From contig JALWJW010000036.1 of NCBI GenBank assembly GCA_026996935.1, positions 1-7,805 of the forward strand: 7,805 bases of DNA, given 5' to 3'. This document shows, piece by piece, positions 1-4,934 of this stretch. Each line of letters opens with the position of its first letter. The first letter of the stretch is position 1. The position numbers were made by a program, and so were the translations under genes. The notes below the pieces were generated by a model. That model did no database searches. It was not told where the DNA came from and saw only the letters and a list, made by a program, of their open reading frames with translations. This stretch comes from Hyphomicrobiales bacterium (GTDB lineage: Bacteria > Pseudomonadota > Alphaproteobacteria > Rhizobiales > Aestuariivirgaceae).

Positions 1-648
1 TGCCATGATGCCAGCACGGCCGCGCACAAGTTTGCGGGTTTCTGCAACATCAGCAGGGCGTTGAACAAACGATAAAGCAATCCAGTCAACACCATCGCGA
101 CAGGCTGCTTCAAGGTCTGCCCGGTCTTTTTTTGTTAGTGCTGGCAATGGCACCAATGTGTCGGGTAGGTTGACACCTTTACGTGCAGAAATGGTGCCGC
201 CATAAACCACTTTGGTGGTGATTTTTTCATCAGTGTGGCCAATCACGGTGACCCGGATGCGGCCATCATTGATGAGCAGGTCGTGACCATTTTCAACGGC
301 CTGAAAAATTTCGGGATGCGGCAGGCAAACACGTGTGGTGTCGCCAGGTGTTTCATCCATATCAAAGGAAAATTCCTGACCCGTTTCAAGGTTGACTTCG
401 TTGTCGGCAAATGTACCGATGCGTAGTTTTGGCCCTTGCAAATCGGCAAGGACACCGATCGGTCGACCGTGCTTTTTTTCTACATTTCGAACTAAGCCAT
501 GCAGCTTTCGCATAACTTCATGACTTGAATGGCTCATGTTTATCCGGAATACATTGACGCCGGCTAAAAACAGTTTTTCGATCATCTCTTGTGTATCGGA
601 CGCTGGTCCCAGTGTTGCGATGATCTTTGCGTTACGTTCACGCCTCAA
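1..648 (-). CDS. pyk: Pyruvate kinase, N-terminal 216 residues (partial)
   Basis: Pyruvate kinase converts phosphoenolpyruvate and ADP to pyruvate and ATP in the last step of glycolysis, in the cytoplasm. The minus-strand reading frame is open from 648 to the window edge. It shows family motifs in order: KIIATLGPAS (residues 8-17), GVNVFRINMSHS (30-41), the LQGPKLRIG strand (70-78), INDGRI (126-131) and ALSFVQRPADV (191-201), which belongs to the catalytic barrel. The usual length is about 470-480 residues, so a little under half is present. The start is taken as TTG at 648-646 because no in-frame ATG precedes the conserved RRERNAKI start and a GGAG lies 10 bases upstream. That GGAG overlaps the end of the DUF1036 gene, whose stop codon is only 4 bases away, so the two genes are probably co-transcribed. 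Identity is secure; the exact start is less so. Confidence 0.95.
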   Translation of the reverse strand, partial: MRRERNAKIIATLGPASDTQEMIEKLFLAGVNVFRINMSHSSHEVMRKLHGLVRNVEKKHGRPIGVLADLQGPKLRIGTFADNEVNLETGQEFSFDMDETPGDTTRVCLPHPEIFQAVENGHDLLINDGRIRVTVIGHTDEKITTKVVYGGTISARKGVNLPDTLVPLPALTKKDRADLEAACRDGVDWIALSFVQRPADVAETRKLVRGRAGIMA

Positions 649-652
649 AAGA

Positions 653-1108
653 TTATTTCTCCGATTTTGCAGCACTGGTTATGGAGATTGACCAATCTAG
701 CTCTTCGCCTGTGTCAACTTCGTAAAAGCCAGTGCGCTTTGCATTGCGTTTTTCGCAGTCTTTGATCCCGCGAATGGTGAATAGCTTTTCCTTGGTGCAC
801 ATCATTGCTGTGCCTCCCCAGGAGCCGCCGGCTTTGTAATCGATTGCGAAGATATAATAATATCGTGCTATTAGGGGGCCTTCGAGCAAGGTTTGACAAA
901 CATTTGGTTCAACATTCCACCAGCCTTCACTGGCCCAGCCTTGCTGGTCTTTGTACCCAAGGGCAACACCGACAAGGTTTGGCGTCTTGTTGCAGAGTTT
1001 AAGATCTGCAAGAGCAGGGGTGGTTGTGGTTGTCAAACTGCCGATGCTTAGAAATGTAGCAAGAGCAATCCCTGTTCCTGAATTTAACAATGACGTTGGT
1101 GCTTTCAA
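653..1108 (-). CDS. DUF1036 family secreted protein
   Basis: This 151-residue protein has unknown molecular function. The DUF1036 pattern is clear: DLKLCNKT, GYKDQQGWASEGWWNV, CQTLLEGPLIARYYYIFAIDY, then MMCTKEKLFTIRGI-DCEKR and TGFYEVDTGEELDW. Four cysteines follow the predicted signal peptide and could form disulfides. I choose TTG at 1108-1106 as the start because CAGGAGG at 1120-1114 sits 5 bases before it. This gives a proper signal peptide: Lys at position 2, a hydrophobic run around IALATFLSIG, and an ALA|D cleavage site near residue 34. The longer version starting at ATG 1147 would put this ribosome binding site inside the coding region and add 13 residues in front of the signal sequence. 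A DUF1036 gene directly upstream of pyk is a recurring alphaproteobacterial arrangement as I recall it. The product is probably periplasmic. Confidence 0.88.
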   Translation of the reverse strand: MKAPTSLLNSGTGIALATFLSIGSLTTTTTPALADLKLCNKTPNLVGVALGYKDQQGWASEGWWNVEPNVCQTLLEGPLIARYYYIFAIDYKAGGSWGGTAMMCTKEKLFTIRGIKDCEKRNAKRTGFYEVDTGEELDWSISITSAAKSEK

Positions 1109-1328
1109 CTTGGCCTCCTGATTCATCAAACAAAGTGATGAATCCAATTACACAGTGAACTATAGTCTTTTTACCCCATCACGGGAATAGCGCGATTTGT
1201 CCTGCCTTGTAAACATGCAGTAACCAAACTATCTGTTTTTCTGTCTAAAATTTAATTGCCAATTGGGCTATAAGATGGCAGTTGGCATTAACAATCATTA
1301 CAAATGTCGTAAGCGACACTAAAATTGA
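1109..1328. promoter_or_regulatory. Divergent intergenic region between DUF1036-pyk and FGase-gapR
   Basis: This 220-base gap must hold promoters for both directions. For the minus strand, TATAGT at 1164-1159 (inside the palindrome ACTATAGT, 1159-1166) is a fair -10 box about 50 bases before the chosen DUF1036 start, but there is no good -35 box. For the plus strand no clear sigma-70 promoter is visible. There is an inverted repeat TGCCAA (1257-1262) / TTGGCA (1282-1287), with the palindrome CCAATTGG overlapping its left arm, which could be an operator. A small hairpin, TGTCG-TAAG-CGACA (1305-1318), ends 10 bases before the FGase start. Confidence 0.4.
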
Positions 1329-2129
1329 ATGAGCAAAAATAAAGTTATGAACTGCAATCCTCCTTTGTCTGTGAACGATTTACCCTATGAGACAATTTCG
1401 GGTAACCCTGAAACCGGGATTGTTATTATCAGCGACCATGCCACAAATATTGTACCAAGCCGGTATCATCAGCTTGGACTGCCTGAAAGTGAATTTGAGC
1501 GTCATATTGCTTATGATATCGGGGCTGAGGCTTTGACCCGAAAATTGGCGGCTGAAATTGGCTGTCCTGCGATTATGTCAAGATTTTCAAGGTTGTTGAT
1601 TGACCCCAATCGCGGGGTTGACGATCCGACATTGGTGATGCGTTTATCGGATGGGGCGATTGTGCCTGGAAATGCAGAAATTACCCGTGCTGAAAAACAA
1701 CATCGTATTGATACTTATTATCTGCCGTATCATAATGAAGTGGCGCGTCAGATTGATAATAGTGTGCAGTGTGGATATCCTCCGCTGGTTTTTTCAATTC
1801 ACAGTTTTACCCCGTTTTGGAAAGGGGTGCCACGGCCCTGGCATGTTGGTGTGTTGTGGCAGGGTGATGATCGTTTTGCCCGCCCGCTGATCGATCAACT
1901 TGGTTTGGATAAAGGCCTTAATGTTGGCGAAAATGAACCCTATGTTGGGGGGATTGAAGGTGAGAGCCTTGATAAGCATGCCAGGGCGCGGGGCCTGCCA
2001 GCCGCTCTCATTGAAATACGTCAGGATTTAATTGGTAATGAAACAGGTGTGGACGAGTGGTCCAACAGGCTTGCACAAATATTGCCCAAGATTCAAAATG
2101 AACTAAATAACTCACTTTTACAGGAATAA
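1329..2129 (+). CDS. N-formylglutamate amidohydrolase family protein
   Basis: This 266-residue protein belongs to the FGase family (PF05013), zinc-dependent amidohydrolases named for HutG-type hydrolysis of N-formylglutamate to formate and glutamate. Family landmarks are present: VIISDHATN near residues 32-40 (candidate metal-site SDH), SRLLIDPNR at 87-95, FSIHSFTP at 155-162 (His158), and ALIEIRQDLI from about 226 (Glu229). Length fits the family. No hut genes are nearby, so the true substrate is uncertain and the HutG symbol is not applied. The ATG at 1329 lacks an obvious Shine-Dalgarno sequence; a second ATG at 1347 is possible but no better supported. The stop is 3 bases before gapR, and the gapR ribosome binding site lies in the last codons here, so the genes are co-transcribed and probably translationally linked. 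Confidence 0.9.
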   Translation: MSKNKVMNCNPPLSVNDLPYETISGNPETGIVIISDHATNIVPSRYHQLGLPESEFERHIAYDIGAEALTRKLAAEIGCPAIMSRFSRLLIDPNRGVDDPTLVMRLSDGAIVPGNAEITRAEKQHRIDTYYLPYHNEVARQIDNSVQCGYPPLVFSIHSFTPFWKGVPRPWHVGVLWQGDDRFARPLIDQLGLDKGLNVGENEPYVGGIEGESLDKHARARGLPAALIEIRQDLIGNETGVDEWSNRLAQILPKIQNELNNSLLQE

Positions 2130-2132
2130 ATT

Positions 2133-2405
2133 ATGCAATCTGATGTTACTCAAAGTGTTGCGCAAAGCCAGATCCGTTCAATCGTTGAACGCATTGAACG
2201 GCTTGAGGAAGAGAAAAAAGCTATAGCTGATGATATTAAAGAGGTTTATGCCGAAGCCAAGTCGAATGGTTTTGACACTAAGACGCTGCGCAAGGTTGTA
2301 ACTTTACGCAAAAAAGATCGGGCCGAGCGTGAAGAAGAAGAAGCTATGCTTGATCTTTACCTGAATGCGTTGGGTATGATTTCTACAGGTATTTCACAAG
2401 ACTAA
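2133..2405 (+). CDS. gapR: GapR nucleoid-associated protein (DUF2312)
   Basis: This 90-residue protein matches GapR of Caulobacter crescentus, formerly DUF2312, in length and sequence. In that species GapR forms a tetrameric clamp on overtwisted, AT-rich DNA and supports replication and topoisomerase action. The N-terminal half (about residues 12-43) is a heptad-like coiled coil (SIVERIERLEEEKKAI). It is followed by the conserved EVYAEAKSNGFD turn (37-48), a Lys/Arg-rich helix (TLRKVVTLRKKDRAER, 51-66) that supplies the basic DNA-facing residues, and a C-terminal helix EEEEAMLDLYLNALG. The start ATG has CAGGAA at 2121-2126 about 6 bases upstream. It is the last gene of the FGase unit and of the conserved core; the accessory region begins right after it. 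The family marks the host as an alphaproteobacterium. Confidence 0.95.
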   Translation: MQSDVTQSVAQSQIRSIVERIERLEEEKKAIADDIKEVYAEAKSNGFDTKTLRKVVTLRKKDRAEREEEEAMLDLYLNALGMISTGISQD

Positions 2406-2450
2406 TACGCGTTGTGGTGGATTTACTTAAACGCAACACGAATTAAGGTC

Positions 2451-2475
2451 CAATCTTGGCGTTGACGTGAGATTG
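2451..2475 (+). terminator. Weak hairpin after gapR, possible terminator
   Basis: CAATCT (2451-2456) pairs with AGATTG (2470-2475) across a 13-base loop and is followed by only three T residues, then ACC. It is the best candidate for ending the FGase-gapR transcript, but it is much weaker than the three terminators further right. Confidence 0.25.
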
Positions 2476-2539
2476 TTTACCTTAGTTGTTTGCAGGGAAA
2501 AGTGTGTCAGGTGCCATGCGTAAAAGTGGGGGCTGTGTG

Positions 2540-2556
2540 TACGTATTGACTACGTA
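2540..2556. promoter_or_regulatory. TACGTA cluster 1 (upstream of the barrel-like gene)
   Basis: Two exact TACGTA palindromes, at 2540-2545 and 2551-2556, start 11 bases apart, one helical turn, so the same protein could bind both on one DNA face. The spacer reads TTGAC and could double as a -35 element, but no matching -10 is evident. The second hexamer ends 122 bases before the start codon at 2679. Unlike the other three clusters, it is not followed by TTTACCA; an ACCA at 2573-2576 with an AT-rich stretch after it may be a diverged equivalent. Confidence 0.6.
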
Positions 2557-2617
2557 GGCATCGGTAGCCTGCACCAATTAACTATATTTTTGTCCTGGGT
2601 TAAAAAAACCAAGTTCG

Positions 2618-2639
2618 GCAGACAGGTGTTAAGGTCTGC
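2618..2639 (+). repeat. Perfect inverted repeat in the leader of the barrel-like gene
   Basis: GCAGAC (2618-2623) and GTCTGC (2634-2639) are perfect complements around a 10-base loop. The hairpin would form in the mRNA leader and ends right before an in-frame ATG at 2640, 28 bases before the ribosome binding site of the preferred start. It has no T tract and is not a terminator. The right arm with preceding bases, AAGGTCTGC, recurs at 4732-4740 in another leader of this locus. Its role is unknown. Confidence 0.4.
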
Positions 2640-2678
2640 ATGGTTTTAGGGTTTTATGGCTTAATCAGGATATCAAAA

Positions 2679-3575
2679 ATGATTACTAATGTTGGTGGAA
2701 CGGGCGGCGCTGTTGCGCAAAGTGATGACAAGTTTTTAACGTCGGCAGCAGTTAAACTGGGTATTGATGGTGGACAGGTTTCTGCTTCTTTTTCTCAGCA
2801 GGATGGTTCTTTTACCTTAACGGGAAAAGTAAAAGACAAGTTTGATTTTGATGGCTCAAACAAAGCATCAGCGACACTTGGTGTTTCGAAGTCTTTGAAT
2901 GATACCTCGAATTTTTTTGTTTCCGGCAATAGCACCGTGAATGATGGTGATGTTGCCGATACCTATTCAGCGGGGGTAAAATATGTATCCGATGTTGATG
3001 GTAAAAAACGCAGCGGTCAAATAAGTGTTTCTAATAAAAATGGCGATACAAGCTATCAAGCCAAAGGCAGCCTGGTTGATGCATTGTCAGAAAACACCAC
3101 CCTTACAGGCAAAATGCAGTTTGATTATAATGGTGACCAATTTGAAGTAAAACAATCGGCTGAAATGGTTGTTTCGGTTGATGATGGGCTGTTTGATTCA
3201 GTTACTGTTGGTGAATATATCGATACGACAAAAGGCTCAGGGGTTACACTGTCAACTGATATTTCGTTCTCAGATGATCTTTCTGGCTCTATCGGTGTTG
3301 GTTTATATGATGATGGCTCCAGTCTTGTATCAGCCGGTGTGAGTTATGCAACGAGCGAAAATACTTCGCTCTATGCTAATGGCTCCAGTTATGAACAGGA
3401 AAATGCTGATATATCTTATGGTGCTCAAGTTGGTGTTAAAACGAAAATTGGTGACAATTTAGATTTTAATGTAGGTGGGTTTATTGGTGATTACACCGAG
3501 TTTAAAGATGCTGCAGCGCCAAAGTCATATGAAGATGACAGTGGTGTGTTTGCAAACATAAGCTGGAAATTTTAA
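2679..3575 (+). CDS. Beta-strand-rich, outer-membrane-barrel-like protein without a signal peptide
   Basis: This 298-residue protein has no family I can name. It has many alternating polar/hydrophobic stretches typical of amphipathic beta strands (GQVSASFSQQDGSFTLTGKV, NTSLYANGSSYEQ, ISYGAQVGVKT, LDFNVGGFIGDY). It is rich in Gly, Ser, Asp and Asn and ends in VFANISWKF, an aromatic-ending final strand like the outer-membrane insertion signal. Against a classical porin, the N-terminus (MITNVGGTGGAVAQSDD) lacks a basic segment and a hydrophobic core. I prefer ATG 2679 because AGGA (2667-2670) is 8 bases upstream. An earlier in-frame ATG at 2640, with AAGG 5 bases before it, adds 13 residues (MVLGFYGLIRISK) and still makes no standard signal peptide. 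It is first in an operon with the small gene at 3632, behind TACGTA cluster 1. It could be a true barrel with an unusual export route or a secreted beta-rich protein. Confidence 0.8.
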   Translation: MITNVGGTGGAVAQSDDKFLTSAAVKLGIDGGQVSASFSQQDGSFTLTGKVKDKFDFDGSNKASATLGVSKSLNDTSNFFVSGNSTVNDGDVADTYSAGVKYVSDVDGKKRSGQISVSNKNGDTSYQAKGSLVDALSENTTLTGKMQFDYNGDQFEVKQSAEMVVSVDDGLFDSVTVGEYIDTTKGSGVTLSTDISFSDDLSGSIGVGLYDDGSSLVSAGVSYATSENTSLYANGSSYEQENADISYGAQVGVKTKIGDNLDFNVGGFIGDYTEFKDAAAPKSYEDDSGVFANISWKF

Positions 3576-3583
3576 TACGATAA

Positions 3584-3615
3584 TTGCTGCCTATGCTTTT
3601 GTGTGTAGGCAGTAA
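3584..3615 (+). other. Intercistronic hairpin
   Basis: TTGCTGCCTA (3584-3593) pairs with TAGGCAGTAA (3606-3615), ten pairs with one G-T, around a 12-base loop. It fills most of the 56-base gap between the barrel-like gene and the small RTX-like gene and ends 5 bases before the GGAG of the latter. Only four T residues follow, so full termination is unlikely. It could protect the upstream message from 3' decay, act as a partial terminator or tune translation of the second gene. Confidence 0.5.
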
Positions 3616-3631
3616 GTTTTGGAGAATTGAA

Positions 3632-4024
3632 ATGACGGATTTTTCAATTGCTAATGTTGTAGCGAATGTTTTTGGTTCGGATAAAAATGTAACATTTGAC
3701 CAGGCTAAAGAAAAAGCCAAGGCGCAACGTTCAGAAAATTCAACAGCACCAAAAATTAAAAATGATTCTGACCATAAGGAAATGAGTGCTAATGGAGTAA
3801 CGGAAAAACCTCTTGAAAAACAAAAAGGGGTACTGATCCACGTCACCAAAGAATATGTAAAAGAGCATGGTTCGACAATCATCGGTACAAAGGGTGATGA
3901 TGTTTTCGTTATTGATGCTGATGTGAAAAACTTTTCGGTTAAGGGCAATGGAGGTAAAGATAAGCTTATTCTTAAAAAGCCGGCACCGACAATTGAATTT
4001 CCCAAGTTACCGAATGAAAAGTAA
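3632..4024 (+). CDS. Small RTX-like module protein (130 aa)
   Basis: The start is ATG 3632, with GGAG at 3621-3624 spaced 7 bases. The N-terminus (MTDFSIANVVANVFGSD) is not a signal peptide. A charged, probably disordered linker rich in Lys, Glu, Asn and Ser follows (about 24-64). Residues 65-115 form a module that aligns without gaps to residues 110-160 of the mosaic protein at 4935, with 23 of 51 identical: KG--IHV---Y--EHG, then G--GDD-F-ID-D-K and G--G-DK-I. This is an RTX-like turn with a possible calcium site (GTKGDD). The tail is Pro/Lys rich (APTIEFPKLPNEK). No TACGTA site lies in the 56 bases upstream, so it is probably expressed from the barrel-like gene's promoter. It may cap, nucleate or bind the related solenoid, or be a secreted protein itself. 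Its function is unknown. Confidence 0.8.
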   Translation: MTDFSIANVVANVFGSDKNVTFDQAKEKAKAQRSENSTAPKIKNDSDHKEMSANGVTEKPLEKQKGVLIHVTKEYVKEHGSTIIGTKGDDVFVIDADVKNFSVKGNGGKDKLILKKPAPTIEFPKLPNEK

Positions 4025-4082
4025 TGATTAAAAGACAAACCTTCCTTCCTGTTTGTTTTGACTTAAAGCCAAAAGGTTTTTG

Positions 4083-4109
4083 CCCGTTGTTGTTTCAGCG
4101 GGTTTTTTT
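4083..4109 (+). terminator. Rho-independent terminator of the 2679-4024 operon
   Basis: CCCGTTG (4083-4089) pairs with CAGCGGG (4096-4102), seven pairs with one G-T, around a 6-base loop, followed by seven T residues (4103-4109). It closes the barrel/small-RTX operon 58 bases after the stop and only 7 bases before TACGTA cluster 2, so the next gene needs its own promoter. Confidence 0.88.
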
Positions 4110-4116
4110 AAGAAAT

Positions 4117-4162
4117 TACGTAGCTACGTAGGCTGTCTACGTAATTTACCAGAATAGAATTT
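4117..4162. promoter_or_regulatory. TACGTA cluster 2 plus TTTACCA box (upstream of the glycine-zipper gene)
   Basis: Three exact TACGTA palindromes lie at 4117-4122, 4125-4130 and 4138-4143. The outer two start 21 bases apart, about two helical turns. One base after the third comes TTTACCAGAATAGAATTT (4145-4162), nearly the same as in cluster 3. The last hexamer ends 98 bases before the start codon at 4242. No consensus -10 box sits at 16-18 bases from TTTACC, so the promoter core is either activator-dependent or read by another sigma factor. Confidence 0.7.
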
Positions 4163-4241
4163 AACCATGATTTTTGACAGTATTCATTATCGGATGAGTT
4201 TGAAAAGGCTCAAGATATAAATATTTTGAAGGGATAAGAAA

Positions 4242-4607
4242 ATGGGACTTTTAGGAGCTATTGGCGGTATTGTCGGAAATATGATTGCGCCTGGAGTTGG
4301 TGGAGCTATTGGTGGAGCACTTGGAAGTGCTGTTGATGGCGGTGGCAAGTCTGGCGGCGGCGTTGGCGATTTGCTTGGCGGGGTTATGGGCGGCGGTGGC
4401 GGCTTTAATAGGATGGGCCTGGCCACTCAAATGCTTGGTAGTTTATTTGGTGGCGGCAATGCCGGTGCCAACAAAAACCCTATGATGTCTTTTGCTGGTC
4501 AAATTATGAATTTGATGATGCAACAGATTTTGGGGGGTGACCCGCAACAGGTGAGTGCGCCAAATGTTGGTGGCCCGGCACAAAGCAGTGTGTCTTTGCG
4601 AGGCTAA
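4242..4607 (+). CDS. Glycine-zipper hydrophobic protein (121 aa)
   Basis: ATG 4242 has GAAGGGA at 4228-4234 spaced 7 bases. The protein is about 30% glycine. Residues 1-31 (MGLLGAIGGIVGNMIAPGVG and on) are a hydrophobic Gly/Ala helix with glycine zippers: G8-xxx-G12 and G20-xxx-G24-xxx-G28. A Gly-only linker (33-54) follows, then a Met/Leu/Gln amphipathic segment (58-97, with MMSFAGQIMNLMMQQIL) and a polar Ser/Pro/Gln tail ending SLRG. There is no signal peptide or long membrane segment. Glycine-zipper proteins include membrane-inserting and aggregating secreted proteins; the Caulobacter CdzC/CdzD contact-dependent toxins are small type I-exported examples. No immunity-like gene is adjacent, so a structural or aggregating matrix role is equally possible. 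It is a single-gene unit between a terminator with TACGTA cluster 2 on the left and a second terminator on the right. Confidence 0.8.
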   Translation: MGLLGAIGGIVGNMIAPGVGGAIGGALGSAVDGGGKSGGGVGDLLGGVMGGGGGFNRMGLATQMLGSLFGGGNAGANKNPMMSFAGQIMNLMMQQILGGDPQQVSAPNVGGPAQSSVSLRG

Positions 4608-4637
4608 AAACCAAGCCTGCAGATTAAGATTATTATC

Positions 4638-4668
4638 AAAGCCCGTTGTGACAGCAGCGGGCTTTTTT
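4638..4668 (+). terminator. Rho-independent terminator after the glycine-zipper gene
   Basis: GCCCG (4641-4645) pairs with CGGGC (4658-4662), extended inward by four pairs including G-T wobbles to a GACA loop, and is followed by six T residues (4663-4668). It starts about 30 bases after the stop codon. Confidence 0.9.
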
Positions 4669-4805
4669 GTGTTTTAGGGTTTGTCGTGTTGGATTGAATT
4701 TATTTTACCAGGATGGACGGTCTTGTTTCTCAAGGTCTGCCTCATACCGGCAATTGAATGCTTGAATCTTTTCTGGGTAATGGAAATGGAGCGTTTTAAT
4801 CAAAC
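4669..4805. other. Gene-free leader stretch with an extra TTTTACCAG box
   Basis: The whole gap 4608-4934 holds no credible gene. Besides the terminator and TACGTA cluster 3, it contains TTTTACCAGGATGGA at 4703-4717. This matches the cluster 3 box TTTTACCAGAATGG at 13 of 14 positions but has no TACGTA in front. The 9-mer AAGGTCTGC at 4732-4740 repeats the leader at 2631-2639. This looks like a decayed or duplicated promoter segment. The 73-codon open frame at 4681-4902 runs through the regulatory sites, has no ribosome binding site and is not called. Confidence 0.4.
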
Positions 4806-4849
4806 TACGTACTACGCAAATCATCTACGTATTTTACCAGAATGGGTTT
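4806..4849. promoter_or_regulatory. TACGTA cluster 3 plus TTTACCA box (upstream of the mosaic gene)
   Basis: TACGTA at 4806-4811, a one-mismatch TACGCA at 4813-4818 and TACGTA at 4826-4831 repeat the layout of cluster 2: start-to-start steps of 7 and 13 here, 8 and 13 there. One base later comes TTTACCAGAATGGGTTT (4833-4849). The last hexamer ends 103 bases before ATG 4935. The middle copy's mismatch breaks the palindrome and suggests it is the weakest site. Confidence 0.7.
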
Positions 4850-4934
4850 TTTTTAAGGCCAGTGGCATTGTGATTTCATCGAATAAAAACGAAAAAATTT
4901 AATAACAAAAATTTGAGTAAAGAGGAGAAATAAA

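Noticed and set aside
235..455. Small open frames on both strands inside pyruvate kinase
   Set aside because: The minus-strand pyruvate kinase frame is unmistakable here; the others are shadows.
1329..2129. Naming the FGase-family gene hutG
   Set aside because: There is no histidine-utilisation gene nearby, and this family is linked to gapR here, so the substrate is not established.
2546..2588. TTGACT between the two hexamers of cluster 1 as a sigma-70 -35 box
   Set aside because: The only TATA-like stretch (around 2583) is far beyond 16-18 bases, and the spacer is not conserved in the other clusters.
3502..4038. 178-codon minus-strand open frame across the end of the barrel-like gene and the small RTX-like gene
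   Set aside because: It overlaps two supported genes, including the module shared with the mosaic protein, so the plus strand is the coding one.
4028..4060. AT-rich hairpin AAAGACAAAC / GTTTGTTTT after the small RTX-like gene
   Set aside because: It is a weak A-T stem; the GC-rich hairpin with seven T residues at 4083-4109 explains termination better.
4242..4607. Class II bacteriocin with a double-glycine leader
   Set aside because: It is longer than usual, glycines are everywhere rather than at one processing site, and no peptidase-transporter or immunity gene is visible.
4681..4902. 73-codon plus-strand open frame between the glycine-zipper and mosaic genes
   Set aside because: It has no ribosome binding site, odd Trp/Cys/Phe-rich composition, and runs straight through TACGTA cluster 3 and its box.
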